From assembly GCA_011319805.1 (NCBI GenBank), contig SJRY01000075.1, forward strand, positions 248,001-312,000: a stretch of DNA of 64,000 nucleotides, written 5' to 3'. Both the position numbers and the translations under genes were made by a program. Positions 47,449 to 57,779 of this stretch are shown piece after piece (the stretch's first letter is position 1; each line of letters begins with the position of its first letter). The stretch comes from Macrocybe gigantea (lineage: Eukaryota; Basidiomycota; Agaricomycetes; Agaricales; Callistosporiaceae). Below the pieces are notes generated by a model. The model worked only from the letters and a program-made list of their open reading frames with translations, did not search any database and was not told the origin of the DNA.

Positions 47449-50400
47449 TGTCTGACAAACCCTTGGCTGAAATATGTTACAAGAAATGTAGAGATGCAGG
47501 ACAAATCGAACACTGCTAAGATCAAAGAGCTTAAACAGGGTTTTTGCTAGAGCTAGGAAGGAGCACCACTTCACCAGCTGAATATGTATTGTCAGATATT
47601 AATATGAGAAACATTCCTAATCTTAAAGAATATTTTGAGCGAGAAGGTGCATGAGAGTTTGGTCTTGTAAAAGGATATACCCTATCCTGGGTGGCTCAGC
47701 AGATTTATCAGTAGGATGAGTCTAAAGCATACTCAATTCTTAAGGCATGGATGGATCAATCGCAACAGAAGGACATCTCTCTGGAAAGACTTCGTAAAAT
47801 TAATCAAATGAATGATCACAATGCACTCCATACATTACTTGATCTCAGATAAAAACCATGATTTGTCAGAGGTGGAAACAGAAATCAGATGGATGTACCC
47901 TTAACAATTATGACCTTGGACACTAGACAGACATACAGCATGAAAGCTTTGCTTGATATGGGATGTACCAGATCTTGCATAGACTGGAAATTTGTTAAGG
48001 AAAAGGAAATCAACACAAAGAGATATCCTATTCCTATTCCAGTCCATAATGCAAATGGAACCTGTAACATAGTGGGTGACATATGAGAATATGTTGAACT
48101 GAGAGTCTGGGTCCAGGACCATGTCAAGTGAATGGTCTTCTCAGTCACTGAACTTGGAAAAGGCCAGATCTTCATCAGTTATGAGTGGGTTGAACATCAC
48201 AACCCTCAGATCAATTGGAGAATAGAAAAGATCACATTCAATTGATGCCCTGAAGAGTGTCAGTGGATTGTCTGAACAGGAAACTCTGAAGATAATGATA
48301 CCTCTACTGAAACAAATGAGATAGACTTTGAAATTGGAGAAAAACTCTTGATGATTGACATGAACAAAGAGTTCCATCTAAGGGCTTTCCAAACAATGGC
48401 TTTTAAACTGGCAGAAGTGATGGCAAAGTGACAAAGGCAAAAACCTTTGAGGAAATCATACTGGAAGAGTACCACTGTTTCAAGGATTCAGTGTTTGGAA
48501 AAGAGTCATTCAATGAACTACTACCATGACGACCTTGGGACCATGCAATTGAGCTCATTCCAAGAGCTAAGCTCCAGGATTGCAAGGTCTACCCCCTGAT
48601 GCTGGATGAATAGAAATAGTTGGATGCCTTTTTGGATGAAAATCTGAATACTGGACAAATTAGACCATTGAAGTTGCCAATGGCCTTGCCTTTCTTCTTT
48701 ATAAAAAAAAAGGACAGATCCCTACAACCTATACAGAATTATTGAAAACTAAATGATATAATGATAAAGAACAAGTACCTGCTCCCCCTGATCCAAGAAC
48801 TGATCAACAAACTAAAGGAAGCAAAGTTCTTTATGAAACTTGATATCTGATGGGGATACAACAATGTCTGCATGAAAGAAAGCGATGAATGGAAAGCTAC
48901 ATTTCAGACAAACTGGGGAATGTTCAAACCCCTGGTCATGTTCTTCAGACTGATGAATTCACTGGCTATCTTCCAAACCATGATGAATACAATTTTCAAG
49001 AACGAAATCGATCAGAGACACATAGTCATCTATATGGATGATATTCTTATCTTCAATAAAGATTTGAATAAACATAGATGACTCATTCAGTGCATGTTGG
49101 AAAAGCTAAAAGACAATAAGCTTTACCTGAAATCTGAAAAATGCTCATTTCATCAGCTGGAAGTAGAATACCTTGGAATGATCATCTCAGAAAATGGCAT
49201 CAAGATGGATCCCATTAAGGTTGAAAGCATCAAAGGATGGCTGAAACCCACCTGTAAAAGGGATGTCCAGTAATTCCTAGACTTCTGCAATTTTTATTGG
49301 CACTTCATTAAAGGATTTGCAAAGATCATGAAACCCTTGACGGAGCTAACCAGAAAAGCTAACTGAACATGGGAGAAAGCCCAAGATGGCATGTTTGATG
49401 GATCAAAAAATTGGATCTGTTCAGCACCGATCATTGCAATGCTCCGAGATGATGAAAAGTTCTGAATAGAAGTCGATGCTTCAAACTATGCAATAGGAGG
49501 CATCATTTCACAGGAACAATCTAATGGTACTTGGAGACCAGTGGCTTTCATGTCAAAGTCATTGAACCCAACAGAATGGAATTATAAGATCTATGACAAA
49601 GAGATGCTCATAATCATAACCAGACTTGAAGAATGGCACCAATACCTTTGTGGTGCTAAATAGAAGTTTGAGATTTGGACAGACTATAAAAATCTCGAAT
49701 ATTTCTGGAAGCCTCAGAAACTAAATTGCCAGCAAGCTCATTGGATTTTGGAACTTCAGGACTATGACTTTGTTCTAGAGCACAAACCCAGGAAGTTAAT
49801 AATGAAGGCAGACAGTCTGTTGAGATGACCAGACTATGAGAAGGGGGAGAACGATAATGAGAATGTTGTACTCCTAAAACCAGAGATTTCTCACCAGATC
49901 TTTATGGCAAAGATCATGCTGACACCAGAATTCCAGGACATTTTGGACCAAATAAAGCAGGCTTGGAAGCAAAGAGAGCCTGAGGTTCAAAAACATCTTG
50001 ATGAAGATGAACACAGCTGGGAGGAAAACAACCAAATTGTCACATGGTTAAAACAGTACTACATTTTAAAAAGCCAAAAGATAAGGGAATGGATCATTGA
50101 AATCCATCACTTTGATCAGATTTCAGGATACCTAGGACAAACAAAGATGTATGAATTAATCATGTGTAACTTCTGGTGGCCTAAAATAATAAATAACATC
50201 AAGGCATATGTCAAAGAATGTGACAAATGCTAACAGATGAAGATCATCAGAGATCGGAAGCATGCTCTGCTTCACCCAAACAAAATACCAAAAGAACTAT
50301 GGGAGATCATATCTGTAGATCTCATCCGACCCCTTTCTGAATCTCAAGAGTTCAATGGCATCATGGTAATGGTAGATCAGTTCACTAACGGAGCCAAATT

Positions 50401-52040
50401 TATACTGGTCAATATGGAAATCATGGCAGAAGGGATCACTCGTAAACTATGCAATACCATATTCCCAAACTATGGACTCTCTAAGAAGGTTATTAATGAT
50501 AGAGGATGACAATTTGTTTCAAATTTTATGACAGACCTTTATATGCTTTTGGGAATCAAAGGAGCCCCTTCTATGCCATACCATCTACAAACCAATCAAC
50601 AAATAGAAAGAGTTAATCAGGAACTTGAGCAATATCTGAAGCTCTTCATGAATCATTGGCAAACAGACTGGATGGATTGGCTACTGATAGCCGAATTCTC
50701 CTATAACAATCGAATTCACTCGGTGACTGGGTATTCCCCATTTTACTTAAACCACAGGTGATACCCACATACTGGAAAGGAACCTCCAAAGCATAATGCT
50801 AAATTGCAGACTGCAGAGGAGTTCACCGATATAATAAAGAAGATTTGGACTAAGGCCAAGACTTCTCTATTAAAAGCTGTGGAGACAATGAAATGGACCG
50901 ATGACTGGAAACAGAAGCCTACCTGAGAGTATTACGAGGGTGACCAAGTCTGGCTGGAAGGAACAAACATTACAACTGACCAGCCAACTGACAAGCTTAA
51001 TGATAAGTGATTTGGTCCTTTCAAAATCAAGCAGCAAATCGGAGAATCAGCATATGAGCTTGAACTACCAGAACATTGGAAGATTCACCCCATCCAAAAT
51101 GAATCTGAGCTTACCCTGTATATGGCACCAGTGTTTCCACAACAAAAAGCAGTGATAATTCTGAAATAACCTCCTCCTATCATTGTGGAAGGAGAGGAGC
51201 AGTATAAAGTAGAAGCTGTAGTAAATTCTCGATAGAACAGGAGAAAACTATAGTATAGAATACATTGGAAGTGTTAGGCTAGATGAATCTTAAAAAGGAC
51301 TCAGGCAGACTAAGTGCGAAAGTGGTCTTGAGATGATAGCAAAAGGAATATTAAGCCTAGCATTACTAGTACATCTGGAAGTCCTTATATACATTACAGT
51401 ACTCGAGCACGGACCATGGGCTGTACAATGCTATGGACTACAGATGAGTAAGACTGGAAGGAGATGACTCAGAATGACTAGGGAAGTGAAATGACTCGAT
51501 AGCTGCATGCTGCGCAGCATGATGGGGGAGACAAGGGATATGGAAAAGATAAGATAAGAAATTGAATGGTCCTTTGGGCAACATCCATAACAGAAAGGAT
51601 TATTCTATGGAAGATACTACTTGGGAACCCACCGAGAGAATCAACAAAGATGCACTAAATGCGGTCACAAAATTTCATCATAAGAACCCTGAGGCGCCAT
51701 CCCTAGAGAAAGAACAGTGTCAGTTGCTGCCACAACTCCTGCCAAAGAAGGTTGTATGAACCTGCTTCCATCAGTCCCAGTCATCGAAGATCCTCTTCAA
51801 CTATACGGCTAATGAAGTCTGGGTCTATCCATGAGGTCAGCAAATGAAAACGCTATCAAAGAAGCAGACCCTGACTGGCTGGATGTCAGATCTGGAAGAA
51901 GTTGAGAACTGACTTGACATGGCCTGGCAAGCATGGCAAGACTGATGGAATAAGAAAATCATAGAAAAGGATGAGTGTGAGCAAGACTAGGAGGATGATA
52001 AGAAAGAAGAACATGATTGTAAGAATACAATCCCTAAAGG
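47449..52040 (+). pseudogene. E1 gag 3' end and pol, heavily decayed
   Basis: After the gag remnant, the protease region reads MKALLDMGCTRSCIDWKFV (Thr to Met at the DTG motif). RT has [17 protein letters not shown] and VIYMDDILIF (49.03 kb). RNase H has IEVDASNYAIGGIIS and IWTDYKNLEYFWKPQKLN. Integrase has ISVDLIRPLSESQEF, VINDRG and QTNQQIERVNQELE. A GPF module (FGPFKIKQQIGESAYELELP) and a chromodomain split by the solo LTR follow (YRIHWK / DYSMEDTTWEPTE). Stops are TGA and TAG at many sites. Arg positions read W, C, Q or H (WKPQKLNCQQAHW against RKPQ-LNSRQIGW in E2). Confidence 0.88.
51272..51592 (-). repeat. Inverted solo LTR of the E2 family inside the E1 chromodomain
   Basis: The reverse complement matches the E2 LTRs over their full length, from TGTTATGGATGTTGCCC to GCCTAACA. 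Flanks GGAAG (51267-51271) and GAAAG (51593-51597) are an imperfect target duplication. It has lost CpGs still present in the E2 LTRs (for example GTCGCCC is GTTGCCC), so it is probably older than E2. Confidence 0.88.
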
Positions 52041-52123
52041 GGAGTAATGTTATGATTTCCAGGCTTATCACTATCTTAATGATGGGCATGTGATTCATGG
52101 ATCACATGACAAACACATGACAC

Positions 52124-52712
52124 TCGGGGTAAAGGCGGAGTCCAGCGGAAGGAGCTTTTCCGGAGGCCTCTGCGGAGATGCTGACCAACTTCATTCCCAT
52201 GCCGGACCTCGGCTTGGTGCTTTTGGTAAGCAGATGCTGAGTAAAGAGGACGCACCGGTGCAGGAATGTTTCACCTTCTCTTGCTTTCCTTCGCACTCCA
52301 TCGTTGTCAAGCGAGAGAGGTGAGTTGGGCCTCGAATGATCTCAGGAGACAAAACTTACATTCCAGAACAGCCCTTCAGCACTGTCAGATATACACCTCT
52401 GGGTTATCAGGCTGTTCTACAGTGTAAGCTTTTAACCTCCACTGCCTTGCAATGACTTATCTCTTTGTGAGCTAGTTCTACTCTTTAAATTAATTTTTCT
52501 TGTCAATCTCGCTGCATCATTTCTTTATTTTCGCTCACCCTCCCTCCACGCCCTTGTATTATTATGCTACTTCTCGTTTACTCTACATTCTGTACCCGTT
52601 CCGCTCTGTCGCCAATAAAATGGGGGTCAGGTGACCGTTCCGCTCTGTCGCCAATAAAATGGGGGGTCAGGTGACCTCCGTTCTTGCTACTGCCTTGTCA
52701 CAGGTGCAGAGG
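52124..52712. other. CpG-rich foreign insert in the E1 3' LTR, resembles a host gene fragment
   Basis: This block has no counterpart in the 5' LTR. Unlike everything around it, it is CpG-rich. On the plus strand an open frame (GRSFSGGLCGDADQLHSH... to KRER) ends at a canonical donor GTGAGT (52320). A pyrimidine/AG acceptor ATTCCAG follows near 52360, so it looks like a piece of an intron-containing gene. Its 3' part holds a perfect short tandem duplication. I find no target duplication, terminal repeats or known domain. Alternatives are a short non-autonomous element or a captured fragment. Confidence 0.6.
52597..52675 (+). repeat. Two-copy tandem repeat, 39/40 bp
   Basis: The unit begins CGTTCCGCTCTGTCGCC and ends GTCAGGTGAC. 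The copies at 52597-52635 and 52636-52675 differ only in the length of one G run (5 against 6). Confidence 0.92.
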
Positions 52713-53017
52713 AAAATGTGATGCAAGAGAACTATGAGAAAATCATGTGACAGGGATGCATCAGCACCGAGCCAGAACTTACTCATCACCTGTTGGACAA
52801 CACAAGATGCTCATTCAGTGATGACTCAGATGGCTAATGGCAATAATCCCTCATAGCATAGTCATGGTCTGTACTCAGAGATTGTAAAGTATAAATAGAC
52901 AAAATGTGAATAGTAGAATCCAGCTTCGAGCTGGCTAAATACTAGCATTCATATCCCTGCCTCTCTTGATTAGCTAAGAGTGACCTGCATGCAGAATAAG
53001 TTTTGCATAGCACCAAT

Positions 53018-54080
53018 AATTGATCACAATAATATAAGAGACAAAAACTGTATATGGTGCTTGCCACTGACTATCACTAATATGAAATTGCTATGCCATA
53101 TATCAAAAAACACCAGAAAGAAGCTGCAGCATGCATGCATACTACCAAGATCCACCCCAAAGACAGCAGTTCCAGCAGCATTAATCAAAGCTCTTCCTCT
53201 CTTAGCCCTGATGAGACTGATAACAGTTCATCTGAATGTAGTTATGATGGCAGTATTAATGCAGCTTTTTGAAGTGACAAAGAAGATCTGTCAGATGGCA
53301 GGGAGGATATGAGATGGGAATCTGTTTCTGAGTTTGGTAAGGACAAGGTGAAGGAGATGGAGGCAAAGGCCATGAGTTCAGAGCTCCATGTTGGTTTGCA
53401 TTGGGTCCTGAAAATGAATAAAATAATGACAGAATGGAAGAAGATAGAGTCAAACTGCCACTTTGGATATAGTGGAAATTCTGACAGAATGAAGTGCTGC
53501 TGAGAAAAAGAAGTATGTGATGGGCAAGCTGAACATGAATAGGCAAAAAAATTGTGAGTACAGATTTTCAGAATGCAAAATGCAAGCTCAAACCTTGATC
53601 CAGCTCCCATCATTCAGTAGAACTCATGAGAAACTTCTTCTGGCTGAAAGTGGACACCACACAGGCAATAGGTGGCACACCAGCTGAGGGCCAGTCATCC
53701 AGTGCAATTCTAACCTCAACTGAAGCATCACTGCCCAAGTCCTCAGACCTTGTTTTTTATCTCTTGGATGAAGAAGATCTTGATGAAAGCAGCTTGGAGG
53801 ATGAGCAGATGGTTGTCAAGAGTGGAAAGACAGACAATGACTTGCAATCTGATGAATCAAATCCATCATTGTCAAACCAGTTACCAAGGGTTCCACCACT
53901 CAAATGTTGCTGACTTGAGATTTCTGTATGTGTCACACATCAAAAGAGGAAGGAACAATGAGAGCAAGTACTGAAGAATGCACTCAGAGCTGTGGAGAAG
54001 TTGCTTGTGTCAAAAAAGACTCAGTTTATTGGTAGTACAAATAGCCTTTAAGCTCACAAGGACTATCCATTTGTCCATAA
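53018..54080. other. Decayed mobile-element sequence right of E1
   Basis: CpG-poor sequence continuing the locus that E1 entered. Short Ser/Glu/Asp-rich frames exist (for example DLVFYLLDEEDLDESSLEDE near 53.75 kb), but none is recognisable and all are broken. It may belong to an older element. Confidence 0.4.
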
Positions 54081-54426
54081 TTCCAGTTGAACTCTGACTG
54101 GAGTCCAGTGGACCCCAGCTAGACTGCCAGTGGACTGGAACTGGACTGCTCCCAAGGGAGAATGAAATTTGCCAGTTTGGCTCAGTCCGGTTCTAGTCCA
54201 GTGCCAGTCTGGTTCAGGTCCAGTTGAACTCTCATTTACCTGGACTCCAGTTGCAAGAGATGAAGTCCAGCTGTAGTCCAGTGGCAGTCCAGTTGGATTG
54301 AACTGGCTGCAATTTGTTCTAATTTATTAGAAGAAAAAAAATATTGCAAGTGGTAGGAATTGAACCAGGGTCAGTGGAATGCAAGGACAGGCAAGACAGC
54401 ATTTACCACTGGGCCATAGGGGCTTG
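54080..54426 (-). repeat. tRNA-derived SINE-like element with CTGGACT-rich body
   Basis: On the minus strand an A-box-like TGGCCCAGTGG (54406-54416) is followed 39 nt later by a B-box-like GGTTCAATTCC (54356-54366), the internal promoter layout of RNA polymerase III. A T-rich stretch (near 54335) and a body of about 220 bp rich in CTGGACT/AGTCCAG repeats follow. The stems do not pair, so it is not a working tRNA. No second copy or target duplication is visible in this window. Confidence 0.5.
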
Positions 54427-54429
54427 TTA

Positions 54430-55440
54430 GATTATAGTGGCCTGTTTTCTAAGACACCTATGAGTGGCTGCAGCAACCAATGTATGATATTGGTGTTACC
54501 ACATCACCACTCTTCTTCCTCTACCATCACTACTACATCCCCTCCCCATGTCCTCCCCTTTCCCCCCATGCTTCATCATGCCTGCTGTCATCTACCACCA
54601 CCTTGTGCACACCCAGATGCTGACACTAGCAAGGAGGACAGTCCCAGAGCTGCCCCCATGCCTCACCCGAGCCTGCTGCCACCCACTGCTGCCTGGTGTG
54701 CACCCAGAGCCAATGCCAGCAAGGAGGACAGCCCCAGCACTGCCCAGCACCTCCATTCTACTGGCCACAACCAAGACAGCTACAGGTGGGCATTAGGCAA
54801 TGCCTGCCACCTGCTGCCACTGCTGCATCAGCTGCATGCACCATGTCATTATTGATGATGTCACCAGGACCTCAATCTCACACCACCCTGCCTGCCCCTT
54901 CCCATCACATGCAGGATACCCACAGCCATGGAGGGCCAAACAAACCCACCATGACAGATAAGGACTGGGAGAGAGGAAGGAGGACAGGTGAGGGAAAGGG
55001 AGAAAAGGATGAGGGTATGATGAAGGGAAGACAGAGGATGAGCACAGCATGCTCAACACACACCCACTGCCCACCCATAGCACCAACATGCACCAGCACC
55101 CACCCACCACCCACCCACAGCACTGATAGCCTACCCAAGGCCTACTCCACAGCACCAATGGGACCAGTGCCCACTGTCCCATGGACCAGCACAGGGTGCC
55201 CAATGCCTATACACCACTTGCCTGCTGATGGCACTAATGACACTACCAAGCGCAGGCCACCCAACTCCTACCCATAGCACCAGTGGCACTGAGCACCCAA
55301 CAGCGCCATCATGGACCAGTGCCTACATGCCACCCACCTCCATGGTGCCACCTGCCTACTTCCAAGCCACATTGGAGATGCATCGAAGAGGACTTGCAAT
55401 AGGTGCCAAGTGCATTGCCTGACCCTCAAAACTTTTTTTT
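54430..55440. repeat. Low-complexity, C/A-rich degenerate repeat region
   Basis: Imperfect repeats of CACCCA-, CAGCAC- and GCAAGGAGGACAG-type units, for example AGCAAGGAGGACAG near 54.63 and again near 54.72 kb. All six frames can stay open for long stretches because of the composition. I see no coding signal. Confidence 0.55.
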
Positions 55441-55737
55441 TATCTTTTTTCTATTTTTTCATTTATTTCTTACTGGACTGATTCATTGTGTAGCTATCTT
55501 TTAGTACCATGTATTTACATCAGTTCTAGCCTAGTAATACAGTTTTTTTTTTACAGAATATTGCCCAGCAGTGTAAGCAATGTGCAAGAGTTGATGAAAT
55601 TGCATGCAAGTCCAATAGTCTGACTATGGTTGCACAGCCACTCTTTATTGAATACCTCTGCCCTACTCTCTTCAAACTCATCTCTTCTCTGCACTTTCTG
55701 ACTATCTCCTGCTTGTAACAACTGTCTATTTTGCTCC

Positions 55738-56093
55738 ATGGCTTCCAAATCCAAGTCTACTGCCTCTTTTAATAAAGCTCCTGCCTCCTCTGGGCCCAAG
55801 ACCAGATCTGTTACAGCTGCTGAGGCCAAGCCCAATCCCAGGAGATCTGGAAGGATCTCTACAGCTTCTGATGCTGCTAGAGCTCAAGATACATCTGGAG
55901 ATGAGTCTCAAGCTCAGTCTGTCAAGCCCAGAAGCAGGACTAGCCTAAGATGAGTACAATTGATTTGTGATAATTTTTCAAACATTTATACAATCTATGC
56001 TATGTCTCTGGATAGGTCTGCTGTCTCTGGTGATAAAGAGGCCTCTATTGCATCCAAGCCTGCCTCTAGGGCCCCTAGAGTGTCCAAGAAGTA
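55738..56093 (+). pseudogene. KDZ element, N-terminal coding part (interrupted)
   Basis: Starts MASKSKSTASFNKAPASSGP, a basic Ser/Lys-rich N-terminus, followed by ARAQDTSGDES and ASKPASRAPRVSKK. It is interrupted at a TA dinucleotide by the Tc1/mariner-type element. The same type of sequence resumes after it (ERQLESSGISIVPPEHPRSA near 60.33 kb). Assignment to the KDZ unit is by continuity, not by a diagnostic domain here. Confidence 0.55.
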
Positions 56094-56403
56094 TGCCACT
56101 GGATTTTTTTCATCATTAAATTATTGATTTTATTGCTGTTTGCAATAAACTTGGCACAACCCCCAAATACAATAAATAAATACACATCTGGTCTGTCAAC
56201 TTTGAATGTCAATATCTCCATGAAAACTTGACCAATTTCCATGAAATCGGAGATTCGAGCTTGCATAACATGCCCCTAGTTCCTTCTATAATCAAATTTA
56301 TGAAATTGTATAGTATTACATAAGCTATTTTTGCTGCCAAGTTGTGTGCTATGCCTCAATGATATGCTGGAATAACTGCACAAACTGGAGCTCTTTGAGG
56401 CCT
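56094..56403 (+). repeat. Left terminal inverted repeat (310 bp)
   Basis: Pairs with 59742-60051 in inverse orientation. Shared blocks include ACACATCTGGTCTGTCAAC and GGAGCTCTTTGAGGCC. Confidence 0.88.
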
Positions 56404-56439
56404 GTCATATAGATTGACTGTGATCTAGAGGATTGGGAG

Positions 56440-57560
56440 TGAAATGGCATGCTGCTGCTTTGAATTGTTTGCATGCTTTTGCCACACATCTTTGCGAACA
56501 ACTATCATAACTCATAGTCTGCATATCTCTGATGATTTGCGGCGAGTCATACTATACATGCGAAGGATACATACAGTCCAAGAAATAGCCCAATTAACAA
56601 ATTGCAAGATATGGAGCATTCAGCAGATGGTGTATGAATACCATACTGGCTGGCCTTTTTCTCAATAAGGACACCGCATTAGGCCCAAAATGCAGGTTCT
56701 GAACATGGTCAACATGCAGGTAATGTATTAATACAATCCAGCATTAGTATTTACATCTTCCATTGCAGTTTATACATAGGTTACTTTAAAAAAAGCCAGA
56801 ATTGTACCTTGATGAGATATAGAAGGAACTCGAGATTTGTTGGGGCATTAGAACAGATTCTTCTAGTATCTGGAGGTCATTGAAATATAGTGGATACACC
56901 TTGAAGCAAGTAAGCATGACCAGACTGTTCTGAAATATATATCTAATGCATCTTCCTAATTCCAGATCAATAAACAAGCCATTGAGAGGAATGAGACCCA
57001 GCATGCTATATATCGCTATTACTATGGTGTCCATTACTCACCAGAGCAGACAGTTTTTGTTGATGAAAGCTCCTTCGACTGCCAGACAGCATCACAATGC
57101 AGAGGATGGGCATTGCATAGCTATCGAGTTGAGAAGAAATGTTTCTTTGTATGTGGAAAAAGGTGCAGCTTTTGCATTCCACTGACAATGACAATGCTTA
57201 TATCTATTAGATATTCTCTTCTCCCTGCACTCATATGATCTATGCACCAGTTGTCAAAGGCTCTTTTATGGCAGTCCAATTTTATAATTTTATTGAAGCA
57301 CTACTGACACAGATGAATCCATTCCCTCTGTCCAATTCTGTGATCATTATGGACAATGCACATATTTACAAGGATCCTCAAGTACTGGATCTTATTGTCA
57401 AAAAGTATGTTGTGCAAGCTCCTGTTTTCATTGTAACTGAACCTGTTTGCTAGAAGCATGTGATATTTATTCCTACCACCATATTCACCTGACTATAATC
57501 CTATCAAGCTTGGTTTTTCCATTATCAAGGCATTGGTACAATGTTCTGGCAAGTTAGCAA
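56440..57560 (+). pseudogene. Tc1/mariner-like DDE transposase, intron-containing, broken
   Basis: A helix-turn-helix part reads SDDLRRVILYMRRIHTVQEI and AQLTNCKIWSIQQMVYEYH. After introns come INKQAIERNE and YYYGVHYSPEQTVFVDESS (first catalytic Asp), SVIIMDNAHIYKD (second Asp) and PPYSPDYNPIKLGFSIIKA (third Asp). Before the last motif the frame is shifted, apparently by a 4-nt TATT duplication near 57465-57475, and a TAG precedes it. All three acidic residues are still visible but not in one frame. Confidence 0.78.
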
Positions 57561-57779
57561 GAACTGATTGGGATCCTGAGGAAGACAACACTTATATTTA
57601 TATTCATCTTTATGACATAGCATATTCTATTACTGAAGATAATGCCCAGGGTTTTTTTAAGCACTGTAATTACATTGTATAGATAAAGAATATATTATAA
57701 AACAAAAGTGACAGTGAGACAATAAAGGAATATAGGATAATAATAAGATGCGAGTATTATCAATGCCTTTGCATTGTTA

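Larger units (their letters stand above)
38798..53012 (+). mobile_element. E1: old Ty3/Gypsy chromovirus with nested insertions
   Basis: It is bounded by LTRs that start TGTTATGATTTCC and end TTTTGCATAGCA, with a CCAAT target duplication. Internal order is gag with zinc knuckle, protease, RT, RNase H, integrase and chromodomain, i.e. Ty3/Gypsy chromovirus order. A purine tract (AAAGGGGAGTAA) precedes the 3' LTR. Three later insertions sit inside: E2 (40927-47448), a solo LTR (51272-51592) and a 589-bp foreign piece in the 3' LTR (52124-52712). Without them E1 would be about 6.8 kb. All frames carry many stops. Conserved arginines are replaced by Trp, Cys, Gln or His, as expected when CG becomes TG or CA. 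Confidence 0.93.
52048..53012 (+). repeat. E1 3' LTR interrupted by a 589-bp insert
   Basis: 52048-52123 and 52713-53012 together match the 5' LTR. The right end is followed by the CCAAT duplication. Confidence 0.92.

Noticed and set aside
52597..52675. CRISPR-like or satellite array
   Set aside because: Only two directly adjacent copies without spacers; a simple tandem duplication.
38798..53012. Classical RIP as the cause of decay
   Set aside because: Paired LTR differences are mainly TG/CA at former CG sites; CpA to TpA changes exist (some TAG stops) but are not dominant by eye.
54350..54426. A functional tRNA gene on the minus strand
   Set aside because: A and B boxes are recognisable, but acceptor and T stems do not pair; better explained as a SINE-like relic.
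54379..55277. Overlapping open frames of 130-190 codons on both strands
   Set aside because: They are a by-product of C/A-rich repeats lacking stop codons; no family resemblance and no splice structure.
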